In this document: positions 53,396 through 63,200 of the stretch, in pieces
Numbering within the stretch: the first letter of the stretch is position 1
How the letters are laid out: every line of letters starts with the position of its first letter
Source: Spirosoma pollinicola
GTDB taxonomy: Bacteria; Bacteroidota; Bacteroidia; Cytophagales; Spirosomataceae
NCBI RefSeq assembly: GCF_002831565.1
Contig: NZ_CP025096.1
Span: 7,493,014 to 7,557,013, forward strand
Direction: 5' to 3'
Length of the DNA stretch: 64,000 bases
Program-made: the position numbers and the translations under genes
Notes under the pieces: generated by a model
What the model saw: only the letters and a program-made list of their open reading frames with translations
Databases searched by the model: none
Told to the model about the DNA's origin: nothing

Positions 53396-53429
53396 AAAAA
53401 AAGGAAACCAGATCTGGTTTCCTTTTTTA
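53396..53429. terminator. Bidirectional rho-independent terminator
   Basis: A perfect palindrome: the A-run and GGAAACCAGA are matched by TCTGGTTTCC and a T-run. It lies between the convergent genes ending at 53257 (+) and 53448 (-), so it can end both transcripts. Confidence 0.9.
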
Positions 53430-53447
53430 GTAATGAAGCGGGTTACA

Positions 53448-54989
53448 TCAGCGCGTGAACCGGTAAGGTTCGAAATCGACAAAATCAGTTGCTTTCACGT
53501 CAACGCTCACGCCTTTACCATTTTGGGTACTAAATAAAGCAGGTGCTATGCCAAAACGGGGGTTAGAAAATGTAATCCGGAATTCATCCTTATCCATATA
53601 ATCAAGTCTGGCCGTTAAATCTGGATGATGTTGAAAATGAATCAGTAAGCCATTTTTCGATTTGCTTTCGGTGGCTACTTCTATCCTTATCGTTCCATAA
53701 AGTGGATTTCGGTAAGTTCCAGTATAAGCCGATAGCGGTATTGGGGGTTGATTATTTTTAGCGACTCTAGTTTCCAGTTCTTTTATATCCTGGCTTTGCT
53801 TTTTATCCCGACGGAGGCTTCGTTCATAGAAGTAGGCATTCTTGTCCTCATAGGGCGCTTTTGCATAAGCATCCAGGATTTGAAAGCGTAGTGATTCGTG
53901 AAAATTACTGTTATCCTGATTTATTAAAACGACGATTCCCAGTTTTCGGGATGGCACAAAGGTTGTATTGGTATGAAAGCCAAAGGCTCCTCCAGCATGA
54001 GAATAGACGTCCATATGCTGATAGTCAAACAAGCCAATACCCAGACAATAAAATTCATAGGTAAAGGGCGCTATTGGGTGTTTTTTGTACGTAATAATTG
54101 TACTAGCCCGGCGGGTAGCCTCAAGAACGGAGTAGGGTAAGATACGTTTTCCTTCATAGCGACCCGAGTCCAGCTGCATGATTAACCACTTGCTGATATC
54201 GTTGACTGATGAGACCATTCCTCCGGCAGGCCCCAGATTGTCAAGATTGTCAAAGGCTACCTGCATTAGCTCCCCCCCACTTGTACAGCAGTTTGTATAG
54301 CCGTAAGCAATATTTTTTTGCTTGGCATAATTGGCCGTTAAGAGGTAAGTATTAGCCATTCCTAACGGTTTGAGTATAGTCTGGTCAACGTATGAATTCC
54401 AGGACTGCCCCGTCACCTTAGGAATGACTAACCCCGCTGTTACAAAGCCGGCATTGGAATAACTATAATCCTGTCGAAACTGGCCCGCTGGTTTCACTAA
54501 TCGCAGATTCTTCATGACGTCCTGCATGGTATAATCTGAATTCCAGTAGACAAAATCTCCTTCGTACGATTTTACGCCAAGTCGGTTCGCCAGTAAATCA
54601 CGAATGGTCACCATTTTTGTGGCCAGCGTATCATACAAGGCAAAATCGGGCAGGTGTTTTAGTACCTTGTCGTCGAGGGATAATTTCTTTTGATCAGCTA
54701 AGCTGGCTAGGGCGGTAGCTGTAAAAAGCTTGGTATTGGAAGCCATGTAAAAGAGCGTATTGGCATCAACCGAATCAGGTTTACCAACCTGTCTGAGGCC
54801 GTACCCTTTGGCTACAATTACCTTACCGTTTTCAACGATGGCAACGGCCAACCCCGGAATTTTGCTCGCTGCCATATTCCGTTTAATGTACGTATCGAGG
54901 CTATCCGTAACAAAAGCAGGCGTTTGGCCGAAGAGTTTGAGTTGATGGAGTAATAAAGCAAGAATCAGTCTGTAAGTTGTTTTATTCAT
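53448..54989 (-). CDS. Exported beta-lactamase-like serine hydrolase
   Basis: 513 aa with a signal peptide (to LFGQ). Class C / penicillin-binding-like fold: S84-x-x-K87 (ASNTKLFTA), Y177-x-N179 (SYSNAGF) and an HAGG motif near residue 335 in place of KTG. The C-terminal 130 residues form a small beta domain, as in related esterase/peptidase proteins with a DUF3471-like tail. Probably a periplasmic D-aminopeptidase, esterase or peptidase. Next to the RiPP cluster, so peptide processing or resistance is possible, but only by position. Confidence 0.88.
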   Translation of the reverse strand: MNKTTYRLILALLLHQLKLFGQTPAFVTDSLDTYIKRNMAASKIPGLAVAIVENGKVIVAKGYGLRQVGKPDSVDANTLFYMASNTKLFTATALASLADQKKLSLDDKVLKHLPDFALYDTLATKMVTIRDLLANRLGVKSYEGDFVYWNSDYTMQDVMKNLRLVKPAGQFRQDYSYSNAGFVTAGLVIPKVTGQSWNSYVDQTILKPLGMANTYLLTANYAKQKNIAYGYTNCCTSGGELMQVAFDNLDNLGPAGGMVSSVNDISKWLIMQLDSGRYEGKRILPYSVLEATRRASTIITYKKHPIAPFTYEFYCLGIGLFDYQHMDVYSHAGGAFGFHTNTTFVPSRKLGIVVLINQDNSNFHESLRFQILDAYAKAPYEDKNAYFYERSLRRDKKQSQDIKELETRVAKNNQPPIPLSAYTGTYRNPLYGTIRIEVATESKSKNGLLIHFQHHPDLTARLDYMDKDEFRITFSNPRFGIAPALFSTQNGKGVSVDVKATDFVDFEPYRFTR

Positions 54990-55071
54990 GTGTTAAGTCA
55001 GTTTATGAGTAGAGAGGTTGTATTTGGTATGCCCTTATTAAGCGTATATACCCCTGCAAGCGGGAAGGTAA

Positions 55072-57558
55072 CTATTTGCGTGTTCCGTTTCCCTGCAAAC
55101 GGTCCTGTTCAGTCTGGGAGCCAAAAGAGCGTTCCTCCACGCTTTTGGCTTTTAAATTTCCGAGACGGTAGGTGTAGGTCAGCAAAATCTGCTGGCTTTC
55201 GTATCGATGCGCAAAATCAATTCGGTTGTTTAGGTAAACGCCATGATTTTTTATGATCGCTGTATGAAATATATCCGTAGCGGCCAGCTTAAGTGAACCT
55301 CGTTCCCCTACTGACCTTTGTACTCCGGCGTCTATATTCCATAGGGGATCGTATCGGAAATACCCGATGACGGCTCTGGTTCGACCAATGAAATTAAGAT
55401 TTGCCGTAAAATACTTTGTTTTAAATGTATTAAAAATCCTAAGAATGGCCGTTGATTGACTTGTATAGACATCAATATCATTGTAATTAGAATAATAGCG
55501 CGTGTTATGCGCCGTTACTGCGGCTTGCAACTGCCAACCAGTTTTGATAGTAAATGGGTAAGAAAGCGTCATTGACCAGCGGCGCTCCCAGGCAAAGTTT
55601 ATGTTCGTATTTAATGTAGTGGCTTGGATTGAATCAATTCGATAAACGACTTCAGTAATTCTGTTTTGCGTTTCATAGTGCAGTAGGGTTAAACTCAAGC
55701 GTTTAGGAGTTGTCAGCGTAGTTTGAACGGTTGTCGTGTACTGCGGGATTAACAGTGGATTGCCCGTATAAAGGGTTAGGGGATCGAAATAGAGGTAAGC
55801 AGGATTAAGTAAGTCAAAGGCCGGGCGGACGATACGACGATTCGCGGATACGCTTATACCATATTCGCTCTTACTTCGATAATTTAGAGATAAGGAGGGA
55901 AATAGGTTGGTATAATTTCGGGAAACGGCTTCGTTACTTGTTGAACGGCCATCATAGCTAGTGTGCTCAAGCCGTAATCCGGCTGAAACATTGACTTTCT
56001 TTACGCTGAACGACAGATTACTGTAAGCCGAGCTGGTGTTTTCCTGGTAGTGAAACCCGTTGGCAAGTTTAGCTTTTACATCCAAAAAACCATCTGTAAG
56101 GGTATTTACAAACGGTTGATTATTCATTAAAATCGTGCTGTATTTTACGCCCGTTTCAAAACTGCCTTTTTTCATGAAGGAAGATTGATAGTCGATTTTA
56201 GCCGTTTTAATGGTGACCCGGTTTGGATAGTTTATATTAAATAATTCGGTAGACGGTACGTTATTTTCCCGCTCATTAAACAGAGCGATAGATCGGTACT
56301 TGTCATCATAGCTGGCAATATCAATATCACCCGTCAGCAACCTGGTGCTGGTAAAGTTGGTACGAAAATTAAGGTTAGCCGCCAGATTCCACGTTTTTTG
56401 CTGCAATTGGTTCTGTGCATCGATATGCATTAGGGGCGCGTTTGGCGAGGAGAGCCGGTAATCGAGCGATGCTACCGGATTTTGCGTTTCGTTATTGTGG
56501 GATCCTTGAAGCACGCTGCCAATCACCGTATTTTTACTAACCGTCCAATCCAGGCTGGTCCGTAGTAGTTGACCAAAGCGATCCACGTAATTAAACTGAC
56601 TGCCCGATGAATAGCCATCCGCTCTATTGGCGTTAAACAGCGTCTGCTGCCGTTGCCAGCTGTAATAGGTCGGTTGATAATTCGGGGCAAAAAATAAAGC
56701 GGCTTGAAGCTTTTTGGTCTGTAAACCAAGGGAAAGTGATGCGTTACTTTTTACATAGCGGCCGGCTCCCCCGGTCACACTAAGTTCTCCCGTTAATCCT
56801 TCCTTGATCATATTCTTGGTTTGGATCAGGATAACACCAGCGCCAGCTGCGTCGTACTTTGCCGGTGGAGATGTCAATATTTCAATTTTTACTACGTTAG
56901 CCGCGGGTAACGTTTGAAGGTAAGCTATACTCTCGCTGGGTGTCGAATAGAGTTGCTTTCCATTTACATACAGCACTAATCCCGTTTTGCCGTCTAAGCT
57001 AATGGACTTGGAAATAGGGTCTATCGTCAGACGGGGAGCTGCTCCCAGCGCATCAAATGTGTTCCGACCGGCATAAGCGGGATTATCTTCCAGATTTACG
57101 AGTATACGGTCTCCGTTTAATTCAAATAGTGGCTTTTTAACTTTGATGGTAACTTCACTTAGCGAAACAGACTTGGGTTGTAACGTTACATTCATCGGAA
57201 CGGGGGCTACCGAATCGGACCTTATAAGGAGTTGCTGCAGGGGTAAAAAACTGAGGTGTGAAATGATGAGCTGGAGCGTGTCCTGTGTGCTGTAACGAAT
57301 ACTAAAGGCCCCTCTCTCGTCTGAGAACGTTGCTTTAACCAGGCTGGAATCTTTTTTTAAAAGGGTTACTAACGCATTCGATACGAACTCACCCTGCATG
57401 TTTTTTAAAGTGCCATATAGTATCTTTACTGGCACAATTGTAGTATCGGTTGCATCCCCTGTTTTTTGTGCATTAACACGACAAACCGACACACTCATCA
57501 GCAGAATGAAGATGATGAGGTCTAATTGGCGTGTTCGGCTTAATTTAAAATTTATCAT
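55072..57558 (-). CDS. TonB-receptor-like outer-membrane beta-barrel protein (second module)
   Basis: 828 aa. Signal peptide (MINFKLSRTRQLDLIIFILL onward, to VNAQ), a CarboxypepD_reg-like domain (about 45-130), a plug-like segment (LVLYVNGKQL, then VVKIEILTSPPAKYDAAGAG) and a long barrel of the OMP_b-brl_3 type. It is a paralogue of the receptor at 15547. The start codon is only 8 bp from that of the divergent kinase gene. Likely involved in uptake, export or sensing linked to the RiPP cluster. Confidence 0.88.
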   Translation of the reverse strand: MINFKLSRTRQLDLIIFILLMSVSVCRVNAQKTGDATDTTIVPVKILYGTLKNMQGEFVSNALVTLLKKDSSLVKATFSDERGAFSIRYSTQDTLQLIISHLSFLPLQQLLIRSDSVAPVPMNVTLQPKSVSLSEVTIKVKKPLFELNGDRILVNLEDNPAYAGRNTFDALGAAPRLTIDPISKSISLDGKTGLVLYVNGKQLYSTPSESIAYLQTLPAANVVKIEILTSPPAKYDAAGAGVILIQTKNMIKEGLTGELSVTGGAGRYVKSNASLSLGLQTKKLQAALFFAPNYQPTYYSWQRQQTLFNANRADGYSSGSQFNYVDRFGQLLRTSLDWTVSKNTVIGSVLQGSHNNETQNPVASLDYRLSSPNAPLMHIDAQNQLQQKTWNLAANLNFRTNFTSTRLLTGDIDIASYDDKYRSIALFNERENNVPSTELFNINYPNRVTIKTAKIDYQSSFMKKGSFETGVKYSTILMNNQPFVNTLTDGFLDVKAKLANGFHYQENTSSAYSNLSFSVKKVNVSAGLRLEHTSYDGRSTSNEAVSRNYTNLFPSLSLNYRSKSEYGISVSANRRIVRPAFDLLNPAYLYFDPLTLYTGNPLLIPQYTTTVQTTLTTPKRLSLTLLHYETQNRITEVVYRIDSIQATTLNTNINFAWERRWSMTLSYPFTIKTGWQLQAAVTAHNTRYYSNYNDIDVYTSQSTAILRIFNTFKTKYFTANLNFIGRTRAVIGYFRYDPLWNIDAGVQRSVGERGSLKLAATDIFHTAIIKNHGVYLNNRIDFAHRYESQQILLTYTYRLGNLKAKSVEERSFGSQTEQDRLQGNGTRK

Positions 57559-57566
57559 ATTAATTT

Positions 57567-58865
57567 ATGCTGCATTTCAACTTTAAAACTACTACAAAAT
57601 TGTTATTTTCGGATGGGCCTCAGGTTTACCTGCCCAAAAGAGCCTGGAACTGGCTGCGAATTGTCTGCCATATCATCTTCTGGGTTTACAATTTTTCAAC
57701 ATCCTTTTTTGCCTTTAAAAAACAGCTACAGCCTTCACCGGACGAGCCTGCATCGACAAACCTGTTAGTGTTTGTTGCGGGCGTCCACATGGTAAGTACG
57801 CTATTAGCTTTTTACATAGTAGGTTATAGAGTTGTTCCGTCATTTATGAGGTCCTTACTGGCTTTACGGTGGAAAAATGAAATTTTACTCGCCAATGTGG
57901 CCTATGTGGCAGGTTGCTGGTTTACCATGCTATGCCTGTTTAACATCATGGATTACTGGTCATTTGACTACGCTTTTCATCATTTTACGCCCCCTCCCCC
58001 CTACGTAACGCGTGTATGGACGTTTTTGGAGAAGACGGGACCAATCGGCTGGCTGACAGAAATCGTCAAGGGCGAATTTTTTATTTATACGGTTGTTTCG
58101 GGCTTTAACGTGTCTTACGTGTTGTTACCACTGCTTCTCCGTATCATTCGGTTATCCATCGCTTATGGCTATGATGGAATTTCAGCAACAGAAAAAAATA
58201 AGATGCTGATCGCGGACCAACTACAGGTAGTGCAGGTAAATCAGCAATTGCTGGAAGATCAGTTCAAAACGCTCAAGGAGCAAATCAATCCGCATTTTCT
58301 GTTTAATGTCTTTAATAATATATACGCACAGATTCACTCAACCAATAAGCGTGCGGCTTCGTTACTAGGAAATTTATCGAAGTTAATGCGCTATACACTC
58401 TACGAAACAAGTGATCTTTTTGTGCCCCTTTCAGGCGAGTTAACGTTTATTCGTAATTACATAGATATTGAAAAAACGCGTATTTTCTCACCAGAGCGCA
58501 TAGAACTTACCCTCGAAGGCAATCCAAGCAATTATTTAGTGCCCCCCCTGTTGTTGATCACCTTTATTGAAAATGCGTTTAAACACGGCATCGATAACAG
58601 CTATTCGGAAGGTTGGGTGCGCATTAAAATAAGCATTAACGAACATAAGGATTGCCTTGAAGCGGAAGTAACAAATTACGTCGCCAGCGATGAGCCTGCG
58701 GATGGGTTGCCGGCAGTTAAACAACTACCTAAAGTAGGAGGGCTTGGTTTGAAGAATGCCAGAAAGCGCATGGATTATCTTTTTAAGGATAAATACACAT
58801 TACTGGTTAGTGAGCCGCAAAATGAGTATCATCTTCAATTAAGTATCCCTTTAAACCGGGCTTAA
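57567..58865 (+). CDS. LytS/YehU-type sensor histidine kinase
   Basis: 432 aa. Four hydrophobic spans (about 28-190), a linker coiled coil (about 205-235), then the His_kinase domain: EQINPHFLFN (H243), RYTLYET, IDIEKTR, ENAFKHGI and GLGLKNARKRM. It starts 8 bp from the divergent receptor gene and ends 4 bp before the regulator gene. It probably controls the adjacent RiPP genes. Confidence 0.92.
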   Translation: MLHFNFKTTTKLLFSDGPQVYLPKRAWNWLRIVCHIIFWVYNFSTSFFAFKKQLQPSPDEPASTNLLVFVAGVHMVSTLLAFYIVGYRVVPSFMRSLLALRWKNEILLANVAYVAGCWFTMLCLFNIMDYWSFDYAFHHFTPPPPYVTRVWTFLEKTGPIGWLTEIVKGEFFIYTVVSGFNVSYVLLPLLLRIIRLSIAYGYDGISATEKNKMLIADQLQVVQVNQQLLEDQFKTLKEQINPHFLFNVFNNIYAQIHSTNKRAASLLGNLSKLMRYTLYETSDLFVPLSGELTFIRNYIDIEKTRIFSPERIELTLEGNPSNYLVPPLLLITFIENAFKHGIDNSYSEGWVRIKISINEHKDCLEAEVTNYVASDEPADGLPAVKQLPKVGGLGLKNARKRMDYLFKDKYTLLVSEPQNEYHLQLSIPLNRA

Positions 58866-58869
58866 ATAT

Positions 58870-59637
58870 ATGAACATCGTCCCTAAGATTAAATGTCTGA
58901 TAGTAGAAAATGAGCCGTCTGCCCAGGAATTGATGCTGGATTTTGTTGAGTCAACGCCAAGCCTGACGCTGGTTGGTGTAGCGTCGAACGCTCAGGAAGC
59001 GAATCAGTTATGCGTGACAAAGAAGCCTGACTTACTGCTGCTTGACGTACAAATGCCCCGGTTTTCAGGTTTTGACTTACTGGAAATGCTTCCCAAGCCC
59101 GTTCCGCTGGTAATTATAACGACGGCCTATAAAAAGTACGAGTATGCAATCAAAGGCATTAAATTCGCCGTTGTCGATTACCTAACCAAACCGTTCGATT
59201 ACAAAGAGTTTTCGGATGCTGTTCAAAAGGTAGAGCTGCAGATGGGTGTTAAACGATCCGATTTTGATGCCGGCATCCAGGAATCCCACATTGAGAAGTC
59301 TTCGCGGATTTTAACCGTCAAAGTGGATCGGGTTGATAAAGACATTCCCATTGAATCAATCATTTATTTAGAATCAGCCGATAATTACGTAAAAATTCAC
59401 CTCCTGAATGCAGCCAAGAATAGCCTTATAACTAAAGTCACGATGAAGGAGCTTGCCTCCTTGCTTGGTAATACAGAGTTTGTGCAAATCAATCGTAGTT
59501 ACGTAGTCAAAATCAACCAGGTTAAAAAAGTTACCTCAACTAGTGTCAGATTGGCTTCAGGTCATGACTTACCAATCGGTTCTAGTTACAAATCGTACAT
59601 TAAAGATTTTTTCGGGTACCTGACGAGTTCGATTTGA
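58870..59637 (+). CDS. LytTR family response regulator
   Basis: 255 aa. A receiver domain with D59 (LLLLDVQMPRFSG) and Lys in DYLTKPFD, then a LytTR domain (about 148-250: LTVKVDRVDKDIPIESIIYL, VQINRSYVVKINQV). It follows the kinase after 4 bp. Direct repeats AATTCGCCAACT at 59644 and 59672, just after its stop and upstream of the precursor gene, are plausible binding sites. Confidence 0.93.
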   Translation: MNIVPKIKCLIVENEPSAQELMLDFVESTPSLTLVGVASNAQEANQLCVTKKPDLLLLDVQMPRFSGFDLLEMLPKPVPLVIITTAYKKYEYAIKGIKFAVVDYLTKPFDYKEFSDAVQKVELQMGVKRSDFDAGIQESHIEKSSRILTVKVDRVDKDIPIESIIYLESADNYVKIHLLNAAKNSLITKVTMKELASLLGNTEFVQINRSYVVKINQVKKVTSTSVRLASGHDLPIGSSYKSYIKDFFGYLTSSI

Positions 59638-59643
59638 ACCTTT

Positions 59644-59683
59644 AATTCGCCAACTAACCAACTATTCTTCAAATTCGCCAACT
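59644..59683 (+). promoter_or_regulatory. Direct repeats upstream of the precursor genes
   Basis: AATTCGCCAACT occurs at 59644-59655 and 59672-59683, perfect 12-bp copies 28 bp apart, with a related ACCAACT between them. LytTR regulators bind paired direct repeats, and the regulator gene ends just upstream. Confidence 0.5.
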
Positions 59684-59741
59684 TTTTAAGGTGTGCAGCA
59701 TGATTTTTCTTCTACTTGCAATCAAAAAAAGCAAAGTGATT

Positions 59742-59873
59742 ATGAAAAAAAGTCGAACTCAACCGGAAGTAGGCTTCAGACTGGTGAAGCGTCAGATTGC
59801 CAGCCGCCAAACCATACCTAAAGGCGATGGGCGAATTATTTCAGGCTCAACGATTGTCAACACAATTGCCTGA
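59742..59873 (+). CDS. Putative RiPP precursor peptide 1
   Basis: 43 aa from the ATG at 59742; a longer frame from 59691 adds a hydrophobic stretch not shared with peptide 2. The middle, LVKRQIASRQTIPKG, aligns with LGKKKLNSRMTRIKG of peptide 2, and the C-terminus SGSTIVNT aligns with NSTGSVNT. The core has Ser/Thr but no Cys. Encoded just upstream of a LanB dehydratase, so dehydration of Ser/Thr is expected, but no thioether ring can form within it. Confidence 0.7.
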   Translation: MKKSRTQPEVGFRLVKRQIASRQTIPKGDGRIISGSTIVNTIA

Positions 59874-60021
59874 GGACGTAAGGTTGTTAGCTGATAACTG
59901 AGGAATATGGGGTTTAAGGATGGTATAAGTACTTTTCGTATGATTACCAGCAGATAGTTTGGTAACAAAAATGGAAATTTATTACTTTTACTACTGTTGA
60001 AACCTAATTCGTATTGATCCT

Positions 60022-60162
60022 ATGGAAAAAGTAATGCCCTTTTCAGCTCAACAACTTCTTGGTAAAAAGAAGCTTAATTCAAGGATGACCCGCATTAAGG
60101 GCTGCAATAATCCAAAAGCAGTTGGCGGTAATTCAACGGGTAGTGTTAATACCTACGATTAA
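60022..60162 (+). CDS. Putative RiPP precursor peptide 2
   Basis: 46 aa, too short for standard gene calling. The leader has FSAQQLL and KKLNSRMTRIKG; the core is CNNPKAVGGNSTGSVNTYD or the part after GG. A single Cys lies N-terminal to the Ser/Thr residues. The alignment with peptide 1 (L-x-K-[KR], S-R-x-T-x-x-K-G, S-T ... V-N-T) supports both being real. Followed by a terminator hairpin at 60185. Confidence 0.8.
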   Translation: MEKVMPFSAQQLLGKKKLNSRMTRIKGCNNPKAVGGNSTGSVNTYD

Positions 60163-60184
60163 ATTTGCTTAGCTTTTTTACCTA

Positions 60185-60224
60185 CAAAAAATCCCGCTTA
60201 GTCCTCGATTAAGCGGGATTTTTT
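60185..60224 (+). terminator. Strong hairpin between precursor and lanB (attenuator-like)
   Basis: AAAAAATCCCGCTTA and TAAGCGGGATTTTTT form a long perfect stem with an 8-9 nt loop and T-run, 20 bp before the lanB start. Partial readthrough would give high precursor and low enzyme expression, as in many RiPP operons. Confidence 0.88.
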
Positions 60225-60242
60225 GTAGACCTTTTGCTACTT

Positions 60243-63200
60243 ATGGACCCTGTATTTACTCACTTTGACTTTTTTTGCCTGCGGGTAGCTCAGAAGCCAA
60301 TCACCTACCTACGCGAGAAGATTGATGAATTTCTGGCAACGTCACCAACGCCTGATAGCTACGTCCTGCTTGAGCCTATTTTGCAGCTATCCTGGTTTAA
60401 AGAAGCCTTATATTTGGCATCTCCTAGCTTATACACCAGTTGGTTCTCAGCCCTGGAATCAGGTAAGCAACCGGGGCAGGCGGTAGCACAAGCCCTTTGG
60501 CGGTACGTATTTAGACTCTTCAGTCGATCAACGCCCTTTGGTTTATTTGCGGGTACTGCAGTGGGCACGCTCACTACTGAATCAGTGATCAGCTTTGGCC
60601 CGACCCCCTGGCAACCTTACAGCCGGCCGGATGCATCGGTTTTAATCGGTATTGTTCACGCTTTAGACGTGCAACCTCAACTTCGTCCCTACCTGACCTA
60701 TCGACTCAACAATAGTGTTTATAAAGCGGTCGATTCTTTCAGGTACGCGGAGGCTGTTTACGATGGAGATGATACCAGGATTATTTTATCTTCCGTCGAA
60801 AGCAGTCCTCAATTGGAAGGCCTATTAACCAAGCTCTCACCAACCCGATTTGATACGTACGATCAACTCCTTAAACTGGCTCAAGGTGTTGAACTATCTT
60901 CCGATATTATCGATGCATTGATTGAGGCCCAGGTATTGACTAGTAATTTACAATTGGCTGTAACGGGGCGTAATCTGCATGAATCGCTTCTGGAGCAGTT
61001 AATGCCAATAGAGCACCTGGAACAGGTTGACCAGTGGACCGGGAAGCTTCAGGCAGCCCTTCAGCGGCTTACTCCGGCGCTGACTCTTCAAAACCTGTTC
61101 AGCGCTCAGCATATGTTGGCTAAGCTAGCGATTCAAACGAATCCAGGCGCCAAAGCACCAAAATCATTGATTCAGACTGATCTTTATTTTAAACCAGCGA
61201 TATTATCCTTGGATAAGTCACTGGTTCAATCGATTGCTCACCAGTTTAACGAGGTTCTTCCCTTAATTCAATCGACTATAAATCCACCTTTTCAACAATT
61301 TCAGTCTCAGTTTAAAGAACGGTACGGTCACCAAAGTGTAGCGTTGCTCGAAGTCCTGGATCCCGAGATTGGCATCGGATACAATTCTGACGAATTAGCC
61401 AAGTATCCTCTACTAACCGAACTGGCGCATGTTAACAAGAAATCGACTTTGGTAAGCACATTACCTGCTGATCTGGATGAATTCAGAAAAAGTCTGTATA
61501 AACGATATTTATTCGGGGAAAACCATGAACTACGCCTTACCAAGACGGATATAGATTGGCTTCGGGAACGTAAAGCTCCGTTGCCGTTACCACCCTGCTG
61601 GTTTGTACACGGTGAAATGTTCCGGAGCAAGGAAAAAACCATCAAAGCTGCCGGAGCGGACCCATCGTCCAATTGGTCGTTTCTGGTCAATCCTAGTATA
61701 GGCAATAGCCCTTCTTCGCTCCTGGGTCGATTCTGTTTGGGAGATCCCGAACTCTCAGACCAGGTGCACCGTATGTGCGTCTGGGAACAGGCGCAGTTTC
61801 CGAACGATATACTGGCTGAATTTGTCCATTTACCGACTAAATCAACCAGTACAGGTAACTTAATTATCCGGCCAGTGCTTCGGCCTTATGAAATACCCTA
61901 CCTTAACCCTTCCTCGGTGAATGGCCCGCACACCCTGTTGCTAGCGGATTTGTACGTAAGCGTAGGGGTTGATGATCAGGTTATTCTGACGCACAAACCG
62001 ACCGGAAAGCGCGTACGGCCCCGCCATAGTACCGCCCATAACTCCCTACGCGGTGATGAAGTTTACCAGTTTATGGCTCACCTGCAGCAGGCAGAAAGTA
62101 ACGTGCATTTCTGGAGTTGGGGGCATTTTGAACAGATGCCCTTTTTACCCAGACTAGTGTATAAAAATCTAATTATTGCTCCCGCTCAGTGGACGCTTGA
62201 CCGGATTGCCTCCTCGAAGGGTCAATCCGCTACTATTGATGATCTGCGAACGCTTTATAAACTACCTCGTTATGTTCTATTGATTGAGGGTGATAATAAA
62301 CTGCTACTCGATCTGGAGTTTGTCCCCGCTCAAACTATTTTACTCGACGCATTACACAAACGAATTGTGCTTCTCTACGAATGGCTGGGTGATCAATTGG
62401 AACAGTGGGTAAGCGAGGGGAATAACCGGTATGAATCTGAATTTATTATTCCTTTTCGAACGGCAAATAGTCCTGTCAACTCTAGCAAATTACCCCAGCT
62501 TACGGCCATTAGACGCAATTACTTTCCTGGGCAAAAATGGTTCTATGTCAAAGTATACTGTCAGGAACTAGCCAGTGATGAAGTGCTCTTGAAAGCGATC
62601 TTGCCCTTTTGGGAACAAGTTCAACGGCAGGGTTGGAGTTCACAATTGTTTTTTATCCGCTATACCGATCCTGGGTACCATCTCCGGATTCGGCTTTTAT
62701 GTGATCCGGCTAAGACAGATGCGATCTTTAAGCTTCTCCCCGGCTGTCTTTCACCCTTTTTGGATTCTGGGCTAATTGAACGGTACCAGATTGATACCTA
62801 TCAACGAGAACTTGAACGGTATAACCCGGATTTGATAACTTATAGCGAGGCCATTTTTGCGGCAGATAGTCAACTGATGCTCCAGTTTCTGCAGCAAACA
62901 GAACAACCCGATGAACTCGAACGCTACACGTTAGCGATGAGTAGTATTGATCAGTTATACGCCGATTTTGGCCTGTCGATGGAACTTCGGGGATTTCTAA
63001 GCACTAAACTGCAACAGGCATTTTGGCAGGAACACGGCTCAGTCAAAGAAGTTAAACGTAAACTTAATGATACCTACCGATCCTGGGAAGCTTCGCTAAT
63101 TGAGGGGATGCGCGATTTGGCACCTCTGTTTCATACACGGAGCGGCAGCATTCACAACCAGGTAACTTACGTTCAGACCTATTTTGAGAGTCGACCGGAT

